35,733 bases of DNA from Psychrobacillus lasiicapitis (GTDB lineage: Bacteria > Bacillota > Bacilli > Bacillales_A > Planococcaceae): the NCBI RefSeq assembly GCF_006861795.1, contig NZ_VDGH01000003.1, forward strand, positions 292,774 to 328,506, in the 5' to 3' direction. The notes beneath the pieces are model-generated. The model did not search any database. It was not told the origin of the DNA and saw only the letters and a list, made by a program, of their open reading frames with translations. Below are positions 7,935 to 16,520 of the stretch, piece by piece. The position numbers and the translations under genes are program-made. Positions within the stretch are counted from its first letter, which is position 1. Every line of letters starts with the position of its first letter.

Positions 7935-9419
7935 TTATTTATAATTAGTGATTGTCGTTGCAAGTTGGTCTATAACCGGAATTGTGCTTGTTTTGTTTTT
8001 CTCGGTTAGTACCGTGAATATAAGCGTTTCTCCGTTTTTCGTTTTAGCATACCCTGAAAGTGATTTAATATTTTCGAGACTGCCTGTTTTTGCTTGTATA
8101 TTTCCCTTGGCCGGAGCTGATTTCAATCGATTACGGAGTGTTCCTCCTACAAATCGGTCGGATACTCCTGCAATCGGGAGACTTTTATAATACGTATTGT
8201 ACCAAGGCTCTTTGCGAACAACATACAATAACTGCGACAGCTGGCTAGAACTAACTTTATTTGAATAAGACATACCAGATGCATCTTCAAATTTCCACTT
8301 TGTTACGTCCAATCCAACTGAGGCTGCATACTCATGCATGACCAGTAAACCTGCATCCCAGCTGCCTTCTCCATATTTAACTTTACCCATTTCTTTGGCT
8401 AACATTTCTGCATGCGTATTATTGCTTAGTTTCATAAAAGGAATGATTAATTCTTTCAATGGCATGGACTTGCGTGACACTAACACCTTTGCATTTTTAG
8501 GAGTTTTTCCTTCTATAACTTTAGAAGATGTCGCAAAGGTAATACCTTTTTCCGCGAGTGATCTTTTGAAAATATCTAGCGCATAAATAGTTGGATTAGT
8601 GACGGATATCCATTCTTTTACCCCGGAAGTACCAATTGGTGAGTTTCCACTGATAATAACTTTATTGGTCCCCACTTGTCGCGTAATTTTTAATGTATTT
8701 TTGCTTCCTTTAGGAACTGTTTTGGAGTTATTTACAATTTTTAAAACGCTTGTAATAGGTGACATCGATACTTTAGTCGCTTTCCCGTTTGTTCCCGGCT
8801 TTGCTTCCACAATGACAGAGCCTGCATCGAAATCTCCGTTAGGCGAAAGTGTTAGTGCAGAAATTGGCGCTGCATAATAATAGGGCTCGTCCTCTGCTAA
8901 TATCCCTGCAGATAAGCGAACATTATCGTACCATGTATCGTCACCGACTAAATTACCAGAAACCCTTTTGATCCCCTGCTTTGCTAAACTACTCGCAAAA
9001 TTGTCAAAGTGGTTTTTCAATAAAGTCGGATCCCCTTGACCCTTTACATACAAATTGCCATTTAGTGTTCCATTTTTCAACTTGCCGTCAGTTAATACAA
9101 TAGTTGAAAAGCGATAGTTCTCTCCAAGATTTTCTAGAGCAGCAGCTCCTGTCAGCAGCTTTAGTGAAGAAGCAGGAGTAATTTCTTTGTCTCCATTATA
9201 TTGATAAAGAACTTCTCCAGTGGATGCTTTTCGAACTGTCACACTAGAGGTAGCGTTTTTCATCCTACTATCTGCCATTATATTATTTAGCTTATTTTGT
9301 AAGTTTGCATAAGAAGTGGCTGCCTCTACATTGGAATCTTCTTCTAAAGGTATAAATGCGCTACTACTGATCATCAAAAGAGCAACGAAACTAACTAAAA
9401 TTTTTCTCCAAACGTTCAC
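7935..9419 (-). CDS. dacC: D-Ala-D-Ala carboxypeptidase/endopeptidase, class C PBP (PBP4a type)
   Basis: A 494-residue secreted penicillin-binding protein of the S13 peptidase family. A signal peptide occupies about residues 1-33 (positive start, hydrophobic core, VEAA cleavage region). The three active-site motifs are Ser84-x-x-Lys87 in PASSLKLLT, Ser332-Asn-Asn334, and Lys444-Thr-Gly446. The long insertion between motifs 1 and 2 is typical of class C enzymes, and length matches B. subtilis PBP4a. The enzyme trims or cleaves peptide cross-links in peptidoglycan. The start is GTG at 9419, supported by GGGAGGT at suitable spacing. The symbol follows the B. subtilis homologue. Confidence 0.88.
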   Translation of the reverse strand: MNVWRKILVSFVALLMISSSAFIPLEEDSNVEAATSYANLQNKLNNIMADSRMKNATSSVTVRKASTGEVLYQYNGDKEITPASSLKLLTGAAALENLGENYRFSTIVLTDGKLKNGTLNGNLYVKGQGDPTLLKNHFDNFASSLAKQGIKRVSGNLVGDDTWYDNVRLSAGILAEDEPYYYAAPISALTLSPNGDFDAGSVIVEAKPGTNGKATKVSMSPITSVLKIVNNSKTVPKGSKNTLKITRQVGTNKVIISGNSPIGTSGVKEWISVTNPTIYALDIFKRSLAEKGITFATSSKVIEGKTPKNAKVLVSRKSMPLKELIIPFMKLSNNTHAEMLAKEMGKVKYGEGSWDAGLLVMHEYAASVGLDVTKWKFEDASGMSYSNKVSSSQLSQLLYVVRKEPWYNTYYKSLPIAGVSDRFVGGTLRNRLKSAPAKGNIQAKTGSLENIKSLSGYAKTKNGETLIFTVLTEKNKTSTIPVIDQLATTITNYK

Positions 9420-9525
9420 TATGTACCTCCCATGTTGAATTATGTAGTTATTTGTATTCTAACACTTAATTGTCAGAAAATAAGTTGATTTATAAACTTT
9501 TCGAAAATGCGTTCTAATTGCCTAG

Positions 9526-9555
9526 GTGACATTAAATTTCTTTCTATATTATACT
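9526..9555 (+). promoter_or_regulatory. Candidate SigA promoter for the padR unit
   Basis: GTGACA (9526-9531), an 18-base spacer and TATACT (9550-9555), each one base from consensus, just upstream of a long inverted repeat and the padR start. Confidence 0.5.
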
Positions 9556-9568
9556 CAAACTTACTACT

Positions 9569-9615
9569 TTGCTTAACAAGTAGTTCCTTTCTTAGAACAC
9601 TATCTTGTTAAGCAA
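9569..9615. repeat. 12-bp inverted repeat, possible PadR operator
   Basis: TTGCTTAACAAG (9569-9580) and CTTGTTAAGCAA (9604-9615) are perfect reverse complements 23 bases apart, between the candidate promoter and the padR ribosome binding site. PadR-type regulators commonly repress their own promoter, so an operator is likely. A leader hairpin is the alternative. Confidence 0.55.
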
Positions 9616-9638
9616 TATAGTTGCTAGGAGGATTATTT

Positions 9639-9896
9639 ATGTCAATTAGAAGTCAGCTGCTAAAAGGAATTTTAGATGGATGCGTACTTGCCGTTATTGA
9701 AAAAGAACCTGTTTATGGATATGAATTATCCCGTAGTTTACAGGACATTGGTTTAGCAGAGGTTAGCGAAGGAACAATTTATCCGGTTTTATTACGATTG
9801 CAAAAAAATAGACTTATTATTGGCGAAATGATGCCTTCCCAATCTGGACCAAACCGAAAGTATTACTCGTTAACTCAGAAGGAAAGGAAGCACTAA
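9639..9896 (+). pseudogene. PadR family regulator, probably frameshifted
   Basis: From the ATG at 9639 (GGAGG ahead) the frame encodes a normal PadR winged-helix domain: KGILDGCVLAVIEKEPVYGYEL, GTIYPVLLRLQ and PNRKYYSLT. It then ends abruptly in QKERKH. One base is missing near 9876: in the next frame the sequence continues as SEGKEALIV, the expected PadR continuation. Near 9905 a third frame continues as FGSELIAQKIKKEI. Two frame changes in the last quarter suggest decay, though the 85-residue product keeps the DNA-binding wing and might still bind DNA. Sequencing error is the alternative. Confidence 0.65.
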
Positions 9897-9944
9897 TAGT
9901 CATTTCGGAAGTGAATTAATTGCACAAAAAATCAAAAAAGAAAT

Positions 9945-10132
9945 TTGCTTACAGAGGAAAATGAAAAGTACTACTCGAATTTATTGCTTTATATACGAAC
10001 GAAACTCAGCCTATCGGAACAACAGTCGGAAGAAGTTTTAATGGAAATGTTAGATCACTTATTAGAAGGTCAAAAGGAGTCGGTGCAGTGCTGGTACTTA
10101 TATCTTGGATTATGAAAGGGAGAAAAAAATGA
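9945..10132 (+). pseudogene. Remnant of a PadR-partner membrane protein (HAAS/DUF1129-like)
   Basis: A TTG at 9945 opens a 56-codon frame starting LTEENEKYYSNLLLYIRTKL and continuing through LSEQQSEEVLMEMLDHLLEGQKE. This is the N-terminal helical domain found in membrane proteins encoded right after padR genes in Bacillus. The frame then breaks off into unrelated residues and stops at 10115. In another frame (10088-10132) the sequence reads VLVLISWIMKGRKK and stop, a plausible C-terminal membrane anchor whose stop overlaps the next ATG as ATGA. The simplest reading is a large internal deletion that left only both ends. Confidence 0.6.
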
Positions 10133-10944
10133 CGAAGTTTGAAGATATATTAAAATGTATTATAGTAGATGATTTGAAACTTGTATCACTTGATATTTTA
10201 GATGACATGATTGAAAATATCGGTTCAACAGACCCTATTTTAAGAGATAAATTAATATACACTGCTTTTGGGACGTTAATTATTAAAGATCATCTAAATA
10301 AACAGCAGCTGGAATATATTTTAAAGAAGCTACTAGAAAATGAATTACTAGTAAAGAATATCGAACAATCTTCGTCCGACTTTGTGTTTACACGATCGTT
10401 CACTTCACTTGTATACGCTGCCATATTAGAATACGATTCGAGCAAACAAGTAGTAGATGAGGATCTAGTAAGAAAAGTAATAGATACTACTCATGACTAT
10501 ATGACAAGAGAGAATGATCTAAGAGGTCATGTAGCTCGGAAAGGATGGGCCCATGCAGTAGCACATGGAGCAGATTTGTTAGATTCAGTGATCAAACATC
10601 CATTAGCAACTGAACATGATGCACGAAAAGTGCTACAACATATCGCTCGATTTATCACAATCGCTAATGGTTACCAGGATGACGAAGAAGAACGCTTATC
10701 CTATTCTTTTGTAACGCTAACAAAGCATCAGCTTCAGGAAACAGAAATCACGAATTGGTTACTAGAGCTTCATCAATTCCTGGTTTATAAAGAAGCAAAG
10801 GCCGATGGGGCATTACAACCCTATTACGCGAATCTTGCATTTAAAAACTTCCTGAAATCAACCTACTTCTTACTTGAAAAAGAAGCTATTCAAAAAGATT
10901 TGAAAGAGACAATTAAGCAACTGGTATTAAAATTACTCTATTAG
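10129..10944 (+). CDS. DUF2785 domain-containing protein
   Basis: A 271-residue soluble, helix-rich protein of the DUF2785 family, whose function is not known. The conserved core RGHVARKGWAHAVAHGADLLD (about residues 140-160) is present and gives a histidine-rich helical-repeat look. The start at 10129 has AAAGGGAG in front, and the upstream in-frame ATG at 10105 has none. It overlaps the relic gene upstream by four bases, so it was probably the last gene of a padR operon. A terminator follows. Confidence 0.75.
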   Translation: MTKFEDILKCIIVDDLKLVSLDILDDMIENIGSTDPILRDKLIYTAFGTLIIKDHLNKQQLEYILKKLLENELLVKNIEQSSSDFVFTRSFTSLVYAAILEYDSSKQVVDEDLVRKVIDTTHDYMTRENDLRGHVARKGWAHAVAHGADLLDSVIKHPLATEHDARKVLQHIARFITIANGYQDDEEERLSYSFVTLTKHQLQETEITNWLLELHQFLVYKEAKADGALQPYYANLAFKNFLKSTYFLLEKEAIQKDLKETIKQLVLKLLY

Positions 10945-10949
10945 AAAGC

Positions 10950-10985
10950 AAAGGTGCTCCAGTAATCTGCGAGCGCCTTTTTTGA
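10950..10985 (+). terminator. Intrinsic terminator after the DUF2785 gene
   Basis: AAGGTGCTC (10951-10959) pairs with GAGCGCCTT (10971-10979) through one G-T wobble and is followed by a T-run. Confidence 0.75.
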
Positions 10986-10995
10986 TTTCCAAATC

Positions 10996-12243
10996 TTACA
11001 TTGGGATCGGCGAAAGTGCCTTTGTTTGATCCATATAGATAAACGCATCATAACGACTGCCAATTTTAGATGGGACATAATTGCCGTAAGCCTCAAATTC
11101 AGGATGATACACTACCCCTATGGCGCGGTGTCCAATCCAATTATTGAATATGGATCGATTTTCTTCATTGAATATTAACAGCTTGTCATACGCACCAGCA
11201 TTATGTAATGCAGCTTCCCATGATTCTTTTCTTGCTGGAGGTACTTCTATTTCCTTATAGGGGAGTCCCCATTCGTTCGAGGCGATAACCGTACCTCTAT
11301 GCGTACCAAAGCCAATAGCAAATACATTTTCTTTTCTATTTTGCAAACGCAAAATTTGACCGACATTTACCATGCCCGCTGCTTCCATATCGGTTGCAGA
11401 TGCATCCCCAATATGTGTGTTATGTTCCCAAATGATTATTTTCGCATCTTTTCCATGGTAGTCCATAATTTCATTGATTGCCTCGACCATATGCTCGTCC
11501 CGAACATTCCATGACAACTCATCACTTCGTACCATCGCACGGTAGTATTCTTCTGCATTTCTAGCGACCATTGCATTTATCTTTAAATTTAAATCTGTTT
11601 CTTCGGCATCTTTGTACTTGTCTTCGTGAGCCCGAATAGAAGTTAACAGCTTAGATACTTCATCAACACATGCATCTGAGATATTGACGGAAGAAAATGC
11701 ATAGGTTTCAGGATGACGGTTAAATGGCTCGAAACAAGAGAAGGCTTTTTTGGCAAACGCTAGATCCGTCCCTTGGGGGTTAGTCCTACTCAAATAATTG
11801 ATTACTTCATCAAGTGATTCCCATAGACTATACACGTCAATTCCGTAGAATCCCACCTTCTCTTCTTTTAGATCGTTGTAATTTTTTAACCATGTAACAA
11901 ACTCAGCGATTTCTTCATTTGCCCACATCCATGTCGGAAAGCGTTTAAAGGCTTTAAATGCTTGTTGCACATTCTCAGGGCCTTCTTTATAGCCTTTTAT
12001 ATACCTATTAATATGCTGAGTAGACGGCCAGTCTCCTTCCACCGCAATAAGAGTGAATCCTTTCTCTTCTATTAACCGTTTCGACAACTCCGCTCGGGCT
12101 GTATAAAACTCGGAAGTTCCATGGCTTGCTTCTCCTAATAAAACAATTTTAGCATCTCCAATTGCTTCCAAGATCGGTGTTAAATCTTCATTGTTTTCAT
12201 ATGGTAAGGCATAATCTTTAATCGCTTCTTCTAGTGGAATCAA
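10996..12243 (-). CDS. Erythromycin esterase family protein
   Basis: A 415-residue cytoplasmic protein of the EreA/EreB-like superfamily of metal-independent hydrolases. The family's active-site residues are visible as LLGEASHGTSEFY (Glu38, His41 from the preferred start) and VEGDWP (Glu69), with the later IIWEHNTHIGD segment. The open frame begins at a GTG (12252), but AAAGGAG abuts that codon. TTG at 12243 has normal spacing and is preferred. Chromosomal members are common in Bacillus and many do not act on macrolides, so resistance should not be assumed. Confidence 0.85.
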   Translation of the reverse strand: MIPLEEAIKDYALPYENNEDLTPILEAIGDAKIVLLGEASHGTSEFYTARAELSKRLIEEKGFTLIAVEGDWPSTQHINRYIKGYKEGPENVQQAFKAFKRFPTWMWANEEIAEFVTWLKNYNDLKEEKVGFYGIDVYSLWESLDEVINYLSRTNPQGTDLAFAKKAFSCFEPFNRHPETYAFSSVNISDACVDEVSKLLTSIRAHEDKYKDAEETDLNLKINAMVARNAEEYYRAMVRSDELSWNVRDEHMVEAINEIMDYHGKDAKIIIWEHNTHIGDASATDMEAAGMVNVGQILRLQNRKENVFAIGFGTHRGTVIASNEWGLPYKEIEVPPARKESWEAALHNAGAYDKLLIFNEENRSIFNNWIGHRAIGVVYHPEFEAYGNYVPSKIGSRYDAFIYMDQTKALSPIPM

Positions 12244-12321
12244 TGAAAACACTCCTTTTGCATTCAGTTTGAGTTGGGTACCTGCCTTTCATTCATCTCA
12301 CTGATACGATTCCCTCTTCGC

Positions 12322-13056
12322 TTATGCTTTCAAACAAGAAAATGCTAAAACGACAGGAATCCTGAGTCTTCTTTCATATTCCTCTTCGCTATTAAAATGG
12401 GCTCGCTTTGGAGTGCCTTCTCGTAAATCCAACACGGAGAAACCTGCATTTTTTAGTGCGGTAAAATATTGTTCGATTGTCCTGTGGTATTTAACAACTA
12501 CTTTGTCTATCCATGGTTCTTTTCGCTCTCCTGCCAGAAAATAATCGTCCACTACCCAATTCCCCCGTTTGTCCCCGGCCTGCTTACTAACAAATGAGGA
12601 CGTTGTGAGCGGATGTTGCACACTAAATATAAACCTTCCATGATCACTTAATGCATCGTGTACATGGTTAAACAGTTTTTGAATATCTTCTATATAATGA
12701 ATAGCAAATCGAGAAGTAATGATATCAAATTCATTTACAGGAAAATGAAAAGATTCCATTGTGCCGAAATGGATAACCCCGTTCCTATTAAATAGATTCT
12801 CTTTTGCAGCGGCTACCATTTGTTCCGAACCTTCTATTCCTAAATAATGCTTAGCACCCTTTTCTAATAATTCTTTCCCGAACGCAGCATCCCCACAGCC
12901 TAAATCTAATACTTTCTTTTCCATAAAATCATCCATCAGTTCATAGATGATTGGACCCTCTATTGCATTGTTTGGGCTATCCAGTCTGCCCCTTCTTTTC
13001 ATATAATTCTTGAAAAACTCTGCTTGATCGTATGCACTTGACCCCTTAAATTCCAT
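12322..13056 (-). CDS. Class I SAM-dependent methyltransferase
   Basis: A 244-residue enzyme with the Rossmann-type SAM-binding motif VLDLGCGDAAFG (about residues 49-60), the acidic motif II in YLGIEGSEQM and the post-motif FDIITSRFAIHY. It transfers a methyl group to an unknown substrate; similarity to UbiE/Bmt-like and small-molecule methyltransferases is general only. It is divergent from the VTT-domain gene and 69 bases before the erythromycin-esterase-like gene on the same strand, with no clear terminator between, so the two may be co-transcribed. Confidence 0.82.
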   Translation of the reverse strand: MEFKGSSAYDQAEFFKNYMKRRGRLDSPNNAIEGPIIYELMDDFMEKKVLDLGCGDAAFGKELLEKGAKHYLGIEGSEQMVAAAKENLFNRNGVIHFGTMESFHFPVNEFDIITSRFAIHYIEDIQKLFNHVHDALSDHGRFIFSVQHPLTTSSFVSKQAGDKRGNWVVDDYFLAGERKEPWIDKVVVKYHRTIEQYFTALKNAGFSVLDLREGTPKRAHFNSEEEYERRLRIPVVLAFSCLKA

Positions 13057-13193
13057 AGCATTCCCTCTATTCCCATTAAGATTTATCTCTATTATTCTTA
13101 GCTTAGCAATTTACTTTAGATTTTACAAAATCATGGTACTATTGAATAATAATTCTCTTTGAACCGTACATTGTATAGAAAGCACGGTGACTT

Positions 13194-13886
13194 ATGAAAA
13201 CTATATTAAATAATCTAACAAAAAGACAATGGTTATTATGGTGTGGATTGTTCCTTTTCGGCTTATTTTTTATATTGAATAGAGAGTTAATCATGTTACT
13301 TTGGAACGGTGACGTAGAAGCAATTCGACAGTTTTTAAATAAAAATATGGGATATGCTTTATTTTTCATGTTTTTAGTTATGCTTATTCAAAACTCTTTT
13401 ACTATTTTTCCATTAATTCTTGTGATTACGATTAATATGACGCTATTTGGGTTTATCAATGGTTTTATATGGAGCTGGTTAACGGGTGTACTTGCCTCAT
13501 TACTTGTGTATTATGGAGCGCGCTATATTTTTCAAGAGGTTATTGCAGAAAAATTTAATACAAAGCTGATAGAAAAAATCGATGCAAATGGATTTGCTTA
13601 TGTATTTCAGGCAAGAATCTTTCCCTTTGTCCCTACGAGTTTAGTCAATATCGTTGCAGGGCTAAGCACAATCCGATTGCTTCCTTATTTACTCGCAACC
13701 TCTATCGGTAATTTTATTTATTTCTTTATTCTCGCTCTCATACCTGCAGGAATACTGTCCGCCAACTGGGATGAATATATTATTTGGATTATTATCGCAG
13801 TAGCGATCCTCTTATTTTATTTATCTAAAATAGTGAAACGAAAAAGAAATGCTGCTCATGATGATAAGGATAAATTATTCCCTTGA
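13194..13886 (+). CDS. TVP38/TMEM64 (VTT domain) membrane protein
   Basis: A 230-residue integral membrane protein with about five to six hydrophobic segments and the VTT/DedA-superfamily core: the GFINGFIWSWLTGVLASLLVYYGAR stretch and the re-entrant-loop motif ARIFPFVPTSLVNIVAGLS (about 142-160). Relatives take part in lipid scrambling or membrane homeostasis. The ribosome binding site (GGTGA) is weak. The metallophosphoesterase gene follows after 15 bases, so they form an operon. Confidence 0.85.
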   Translation: MKTILNNLTKRQWLLWCGLFLFGLFFILNRELIMLLWNGDVEAIRQFLNKNMGYALFFMFLVMLIQNSFTIFPLILVITINMTLFGFINGFIWSWLTGVLASLLVYYGARYIFQEVIAEKFNTKLIEKIDANGFAYVFQARIFPFVPTSLVNIVAGLSTIRLLPYLLATSIGNFIYFFILALIPAGILSANWDEYIIWIIIAVAILLFYLSKIVKRKRNAAHDDKDKLFP

Positions 13887-13901
13887 ACGGAGTGAATACA
13901 T

Positions 13902-14642
13902 GTGAAAATTGCTATACTGACAGATATTCATGGAAACGAACTAGCACTTAAAGCAGTTTTGAAGGAATTAGACGTACGTGGAGATATAGAAGAAATTTGG
14001 TGCCTTGGCGATATGATTGCCATGGGTCCAGACACGAATGAAGTGTTAGATTTACTATTTTCCCGTCCAAACATTCGAATGATTACAGGAAACCATGATG
14101 AAGCCATCCTGTCACTCATCGGAGGCGAGGGACATCCGGAAACCTATAAACACACACGCGAACACCACGAATGGGTCGCAAAGCAATTATCTGCTGAAAA
14201 TGAGACTAAGCTAAGGCGATTGCCACGAATCATTGAAAAAGAAATTAATGAGACGCGCACCATTGGAATTCACTATCATATTGAATTAAATAAGCGTAAC
14301 GCCCATATTAAAGACGAGCCTTTTCACAGTATACTAGAGCCAACTCTACATAATATGGAGAAAATGTTCGCCCATTACCCTGCTGATATTATTTGTTTTG
14401 GACACAATCATCCTGAACATCTTTTTAAAAATGAACATCAAATTTATGTAAACCCAGGTGCACTAGGTGTTTCAAAAGGAAGTACGGCTCCTTACGCGAT
14501 TATTGACTTTGCAAAACTGAAGCAGCCAATTATTCAAATTCATCATGCACCATATGATAAAAAAGCTTTTCTACAAAGATTTGAGACCCTTCAAGTCCCA
14601 CAAAGAGAAATCATGTTTAAACTTTTTTATGTTGGTGAATAA
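13902..14642 (+). CDS. Calcineurin-type metallophosphoesterase
   Basis: A 246-residue cytoplasmic phosphoesterase of the YfcE/MPE type with all dinuclear metal motifs: DIH (Asp8, His10), GD (Asp37), GNHDE (Asn64, His65), GIHYH (about 122-126) and GHNH (His168, His170). It ends in the NPGALGVSKG loop common to the family. Substrates of such enzymes are phosphodiesters or phosphoproteins; none can be assigned. The start is GTG at 13902 with CGGAGTG ahead. It is the second gene of a two-gene operon ending in a strong terminator. Confidence 0.88.
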   Translation: MKIAILTDIHGNELALKAVLKELDVRGDIEEIWCLGDMIAMGPDTNEVLDLLFSRPNIRMITGNHDEAILSLIGGEGHPETYKHTREHHEWVAKQLSAENETKLRRLPRIIEKEINETRTIGIHYHIELNKRNAHIKDEPFHSILEPTLHNMEKMFAHYPADIICFGHNHPEHLFKNEHQIYVNPGALGVSKGSTAPYAIIDFAKLKQPIIQIHHAPYDKKAFLQRFETLQVPQREIMFKLFYVGE

Positions 14643-14654
14643 ATTAACTTTTAC

Positions 14655-14698
14655 AAATAACTCCCTTTAAACAATAAAATGTTCAAAGGGAGTTATTT
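14655..14698 (+). terminator. Intrinsic terminator after the metallophosphoesterase gene
   Basis: AAATAACTCCCTTT (14655-14668) pairs perfectly with AAAGGGAGTTATTT (14685-14698), followed by T-rich sequence. Confidence 0.85.
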
Positions 14699-14782
14699 TG
14701 TTTTCAATCACATAAATACACCTAAATATAATATATTCTTGATGTCATTTCTTACACTCTCACTTTAAAGCGTTAAAGTATA

Positions 14783-14811
14783 TTGAATGTTTTCTGAATA
14801 CTCCCTATAAT
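14783..14811 (+). promoter_or_regulatory. SigA promoter for the PF13303 membrane protein
   Basis: TTGAAT (14783-14788), exactly 17 bases, and a perfect TATAAT (14806-14811), about 38 bases before the preferred start codon. Confidence 0.75.
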
Positions 14812-14849
14812 GAACAACAATATACATAATAGAAATGGAGATTAGTAAC

Positions 14850-15887
14850 GTGAAAGAATTTTTCAATAAGTTATTAACCGGGATGAGCATTGGGATTGTA
14901 GTAGCATTGATCCCCAATGCATTGTTAGGGGAAATTTTAAAGTTAATAATCCCTCACGTTCCAGCTTTACAGCATTTGTTTGATATCACTGTGTTTGTTA
15001 TGAGTTTATTGCCGGTAATGATTGGCGTTATGGTTGGGATTAAGTTTGAACTAACACCCATTCAAACAGCTAGCGTTGGTATTGCAGCGATGGTCGGTAG
15101 TGGTGCGGTTCAAAAAACAGCAGATGGCTTATTTGCACTTCAAGGTATTGGAATTGTTATTAACACGGGAATTACTGCTGCACTAGCAGTTTTATTTGTC
15201 AAACTAGTCGGTGACCGATTAAGAGAATATTCCATTCTAGTTATTCCTACTTTAACTATTTTAGTTCCGGGGATGATTGGATATTTACTATTACCATTTA
15301 TGAAAAAATCCACAGGTTTACTAGGTCAAGGCATTGCACATCTTACAACACTACAGCCAGTTTTAATGGGTGCCATTATTGCAGTAGTTTTTAGTCTCAT
15401 TATCCTATCCCCTATTTCTACTGTTGGAGTTGCTACAGTTATTATGCTCTCTGGTATTGGATCTGGTGCCGCAAATCTAGGTATTGTTGCAACTGGGTTT
15501 GGTTTGGCCATTGCAAGCTACAAAGCAAATAGCCTTGGAACCGCTCTTGCACATGTGCTCGGTTCTCCGAAAATTCAAATGAGAAACTTCTTTATGAAAC
15601 CAAAGATTGCTTTTCCTATGCTAATTAGTGCAGCAATACTAGGTGCACTCGCAGGAGTACTTAACATCCAAGGAACACCTTATAGTGCTGGGTTCGGCAT
15701 ATCCGGATTAGTTGGACCTTTAAATTACATAAACTTAGCGGATGGCGGATGGACTTTAGAAAATATCACCATCATGTTAAGTACCTTTTTAATACTCCCG
15801 ATTCTATTAAATATCGGTCTCATCTATGTCTTCTCTCGAAAGTTAAAACTGATTAAAGCAAATGATTATAAATTAGATTTTGAATAA
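14850..15887 (+). CDS. PTS-like EIIC membrane protein (PF13303 type)
   Basis: A 345-residue, highly hydrophobic protein with about ten membrane segments, resembling the PTS EIIC_2 family (LTGMSIGIVVALIPNALLGE at the N-terminus, PISTVGVA and the FGISGLVGPLN loop near the C-terminus). The ATG at 14835 has no ribosome binding site and overlaps one itself: GGAG at 14837-14840 fits the GTG at 14850. That start also gives the usual family N-terminus, MKEFFNKLLTGM. No EIIA or EIIB gene is nearby, so sugar phosphotransfer is unproven; the family may work as a stand-alone transporter. Confidence 0.8.
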   Translation: MKEFFNKLLTGMSIGIVVALIPNALLGEILKLIIPHVPALQHLFDITVFVMSLLPVMIGVMVGIKFELTPIQTASVGIAAMVGSGAVQKTADGLFALQGIGIVINTGITAALAVLFVKLVGDRLREYSILVIPTLTILVPGMIGYLLLPFMKKSTGLLGQGIAHLTTLQPVLMGAIIAVVFSLIILSPISTVGVATVIMLSGIGSGAANLGIVATGFGLAIASYKANSLGTALAHVLGSPKIQMRNFFMKPKIAFPMLISAAILGALAGVLNIQGTPYSAGFGISGLVGPLNYINLADGGWTLENITIMLSTFLILPILLNIGLIYVFSRKLKLIKANDYKLDFE

Positions 15888-15893
15888 AAATAA

Positions 15894-15934
15894 ATGCCAG
15901 GAACCAAACTTTATAATAGTATGGTTCCTGGCAT
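15894..15934. terminator. Bidirectional terminator
   Basis: ATGCCAGGAACCA (15894-15906) pairs perfectly with TGGTTCCTGGCAT (15922-15934) between two converging genes. Confidence 0.8.
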
Positions 15935-15941
15935 CATTCAC

Positions 15942-16337
15942 TTATTTGGCATTTTCGTCTGGTTGGTGAATTCCAATAATATTCCCTTCAGAATCGATAA
16001 AATATCCTTGCCATGCCATTCCAGGCAACGCATGTTTGGGAACAGAAATTGTACCGCCTTGAGCTAAAATTGCTGCTTCTGTAGAATCATAATCTTCCAC
16101 CTGCATTGTGCAAACAAATGCATTTACACTTTGTCCACTTTCAGGTGATGGTGTCCTACGTTGCATTAAGGCACCATCAATTCCCCTTTCCTCTTTATCT
16201 CCTGTAATAGCTCCAAAATAAGGTGTTCCTGCAAAGTCACTCCAGTCTTCAAATTGCCAGCCGAAAACTTCACCGTAAAATTGCTTAGCTCTGTCCATCT
16301 CATCCACATGAATTTCAAAATGTACAACTCGTCCCAT
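15942..16337 (-). CDS. VOC family (glyoxalase/bleomycin-resistance fold) protein
   Basis: A 131-residue protein with one pair of VOC beta-alpha-beta-beta-beta modules: VVHFEIHVDEMDRAKQFYGEVFGW at the N-terminus and YFIDSEGNIIGIHQPDE at the C-terminus. His6 or His10 and the C-terminal glutamate/histidine region could form the metal site. It is close to the CFP-30/27-kDa antigen type. The function is not assignable; such proteins may be dioxygenases, isomerases or binding proteins. GAGG lies upstream of the ATG. Confidence 0.82.
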   Translation of the reverse strand: MGRVVHFEIHVDEMDRAKQFYGEVFGWQFEDWSDFAGTPYFGAITGDKEERGIDGALMQRRTPSPESGQSVNAFVCTMQVEDYDSTEAAILAQGGTISVPKHALPGMAWQGYFIDSEGNIIGIHQPDENAK

Positions 16338-16477
16338 CCGAAAACCTCTTTTCTGAAATTATTGGAAACCTGTTCATTCTGATTATGTCATATATTCTGA
16401 ATTTTTACGATGGAAATTTGCATAACTATGATAGAATCTTCTCGAAGGTAAAATGGATAGTTTTGCCTATCGATAGC

Positions 16478-16515
16478 AAAAAAAGATGCCTTCTAAAATA
16501 GAAAACATCTTTTTT
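16478..16515 (-). terminator. Terminator after the flavin reductase gene
   Basis: AAAAAAGATG (16479-16488) pairs with CATCTTTTTT (16506-16515). Read on the minus strand the stem ends in a T-run right after the flavin reductase stop codon. Confidence 0.75.
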
Positions 16516-16520
16516 GGCAC

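Noticed and set aside
10996..12243. Macrolide resistance gene
   Set aside because: The protein belongs to the erythromycin esterase superfamily, but chromosomal members of this kind often lack activity on macrolides and no mobile context is present.
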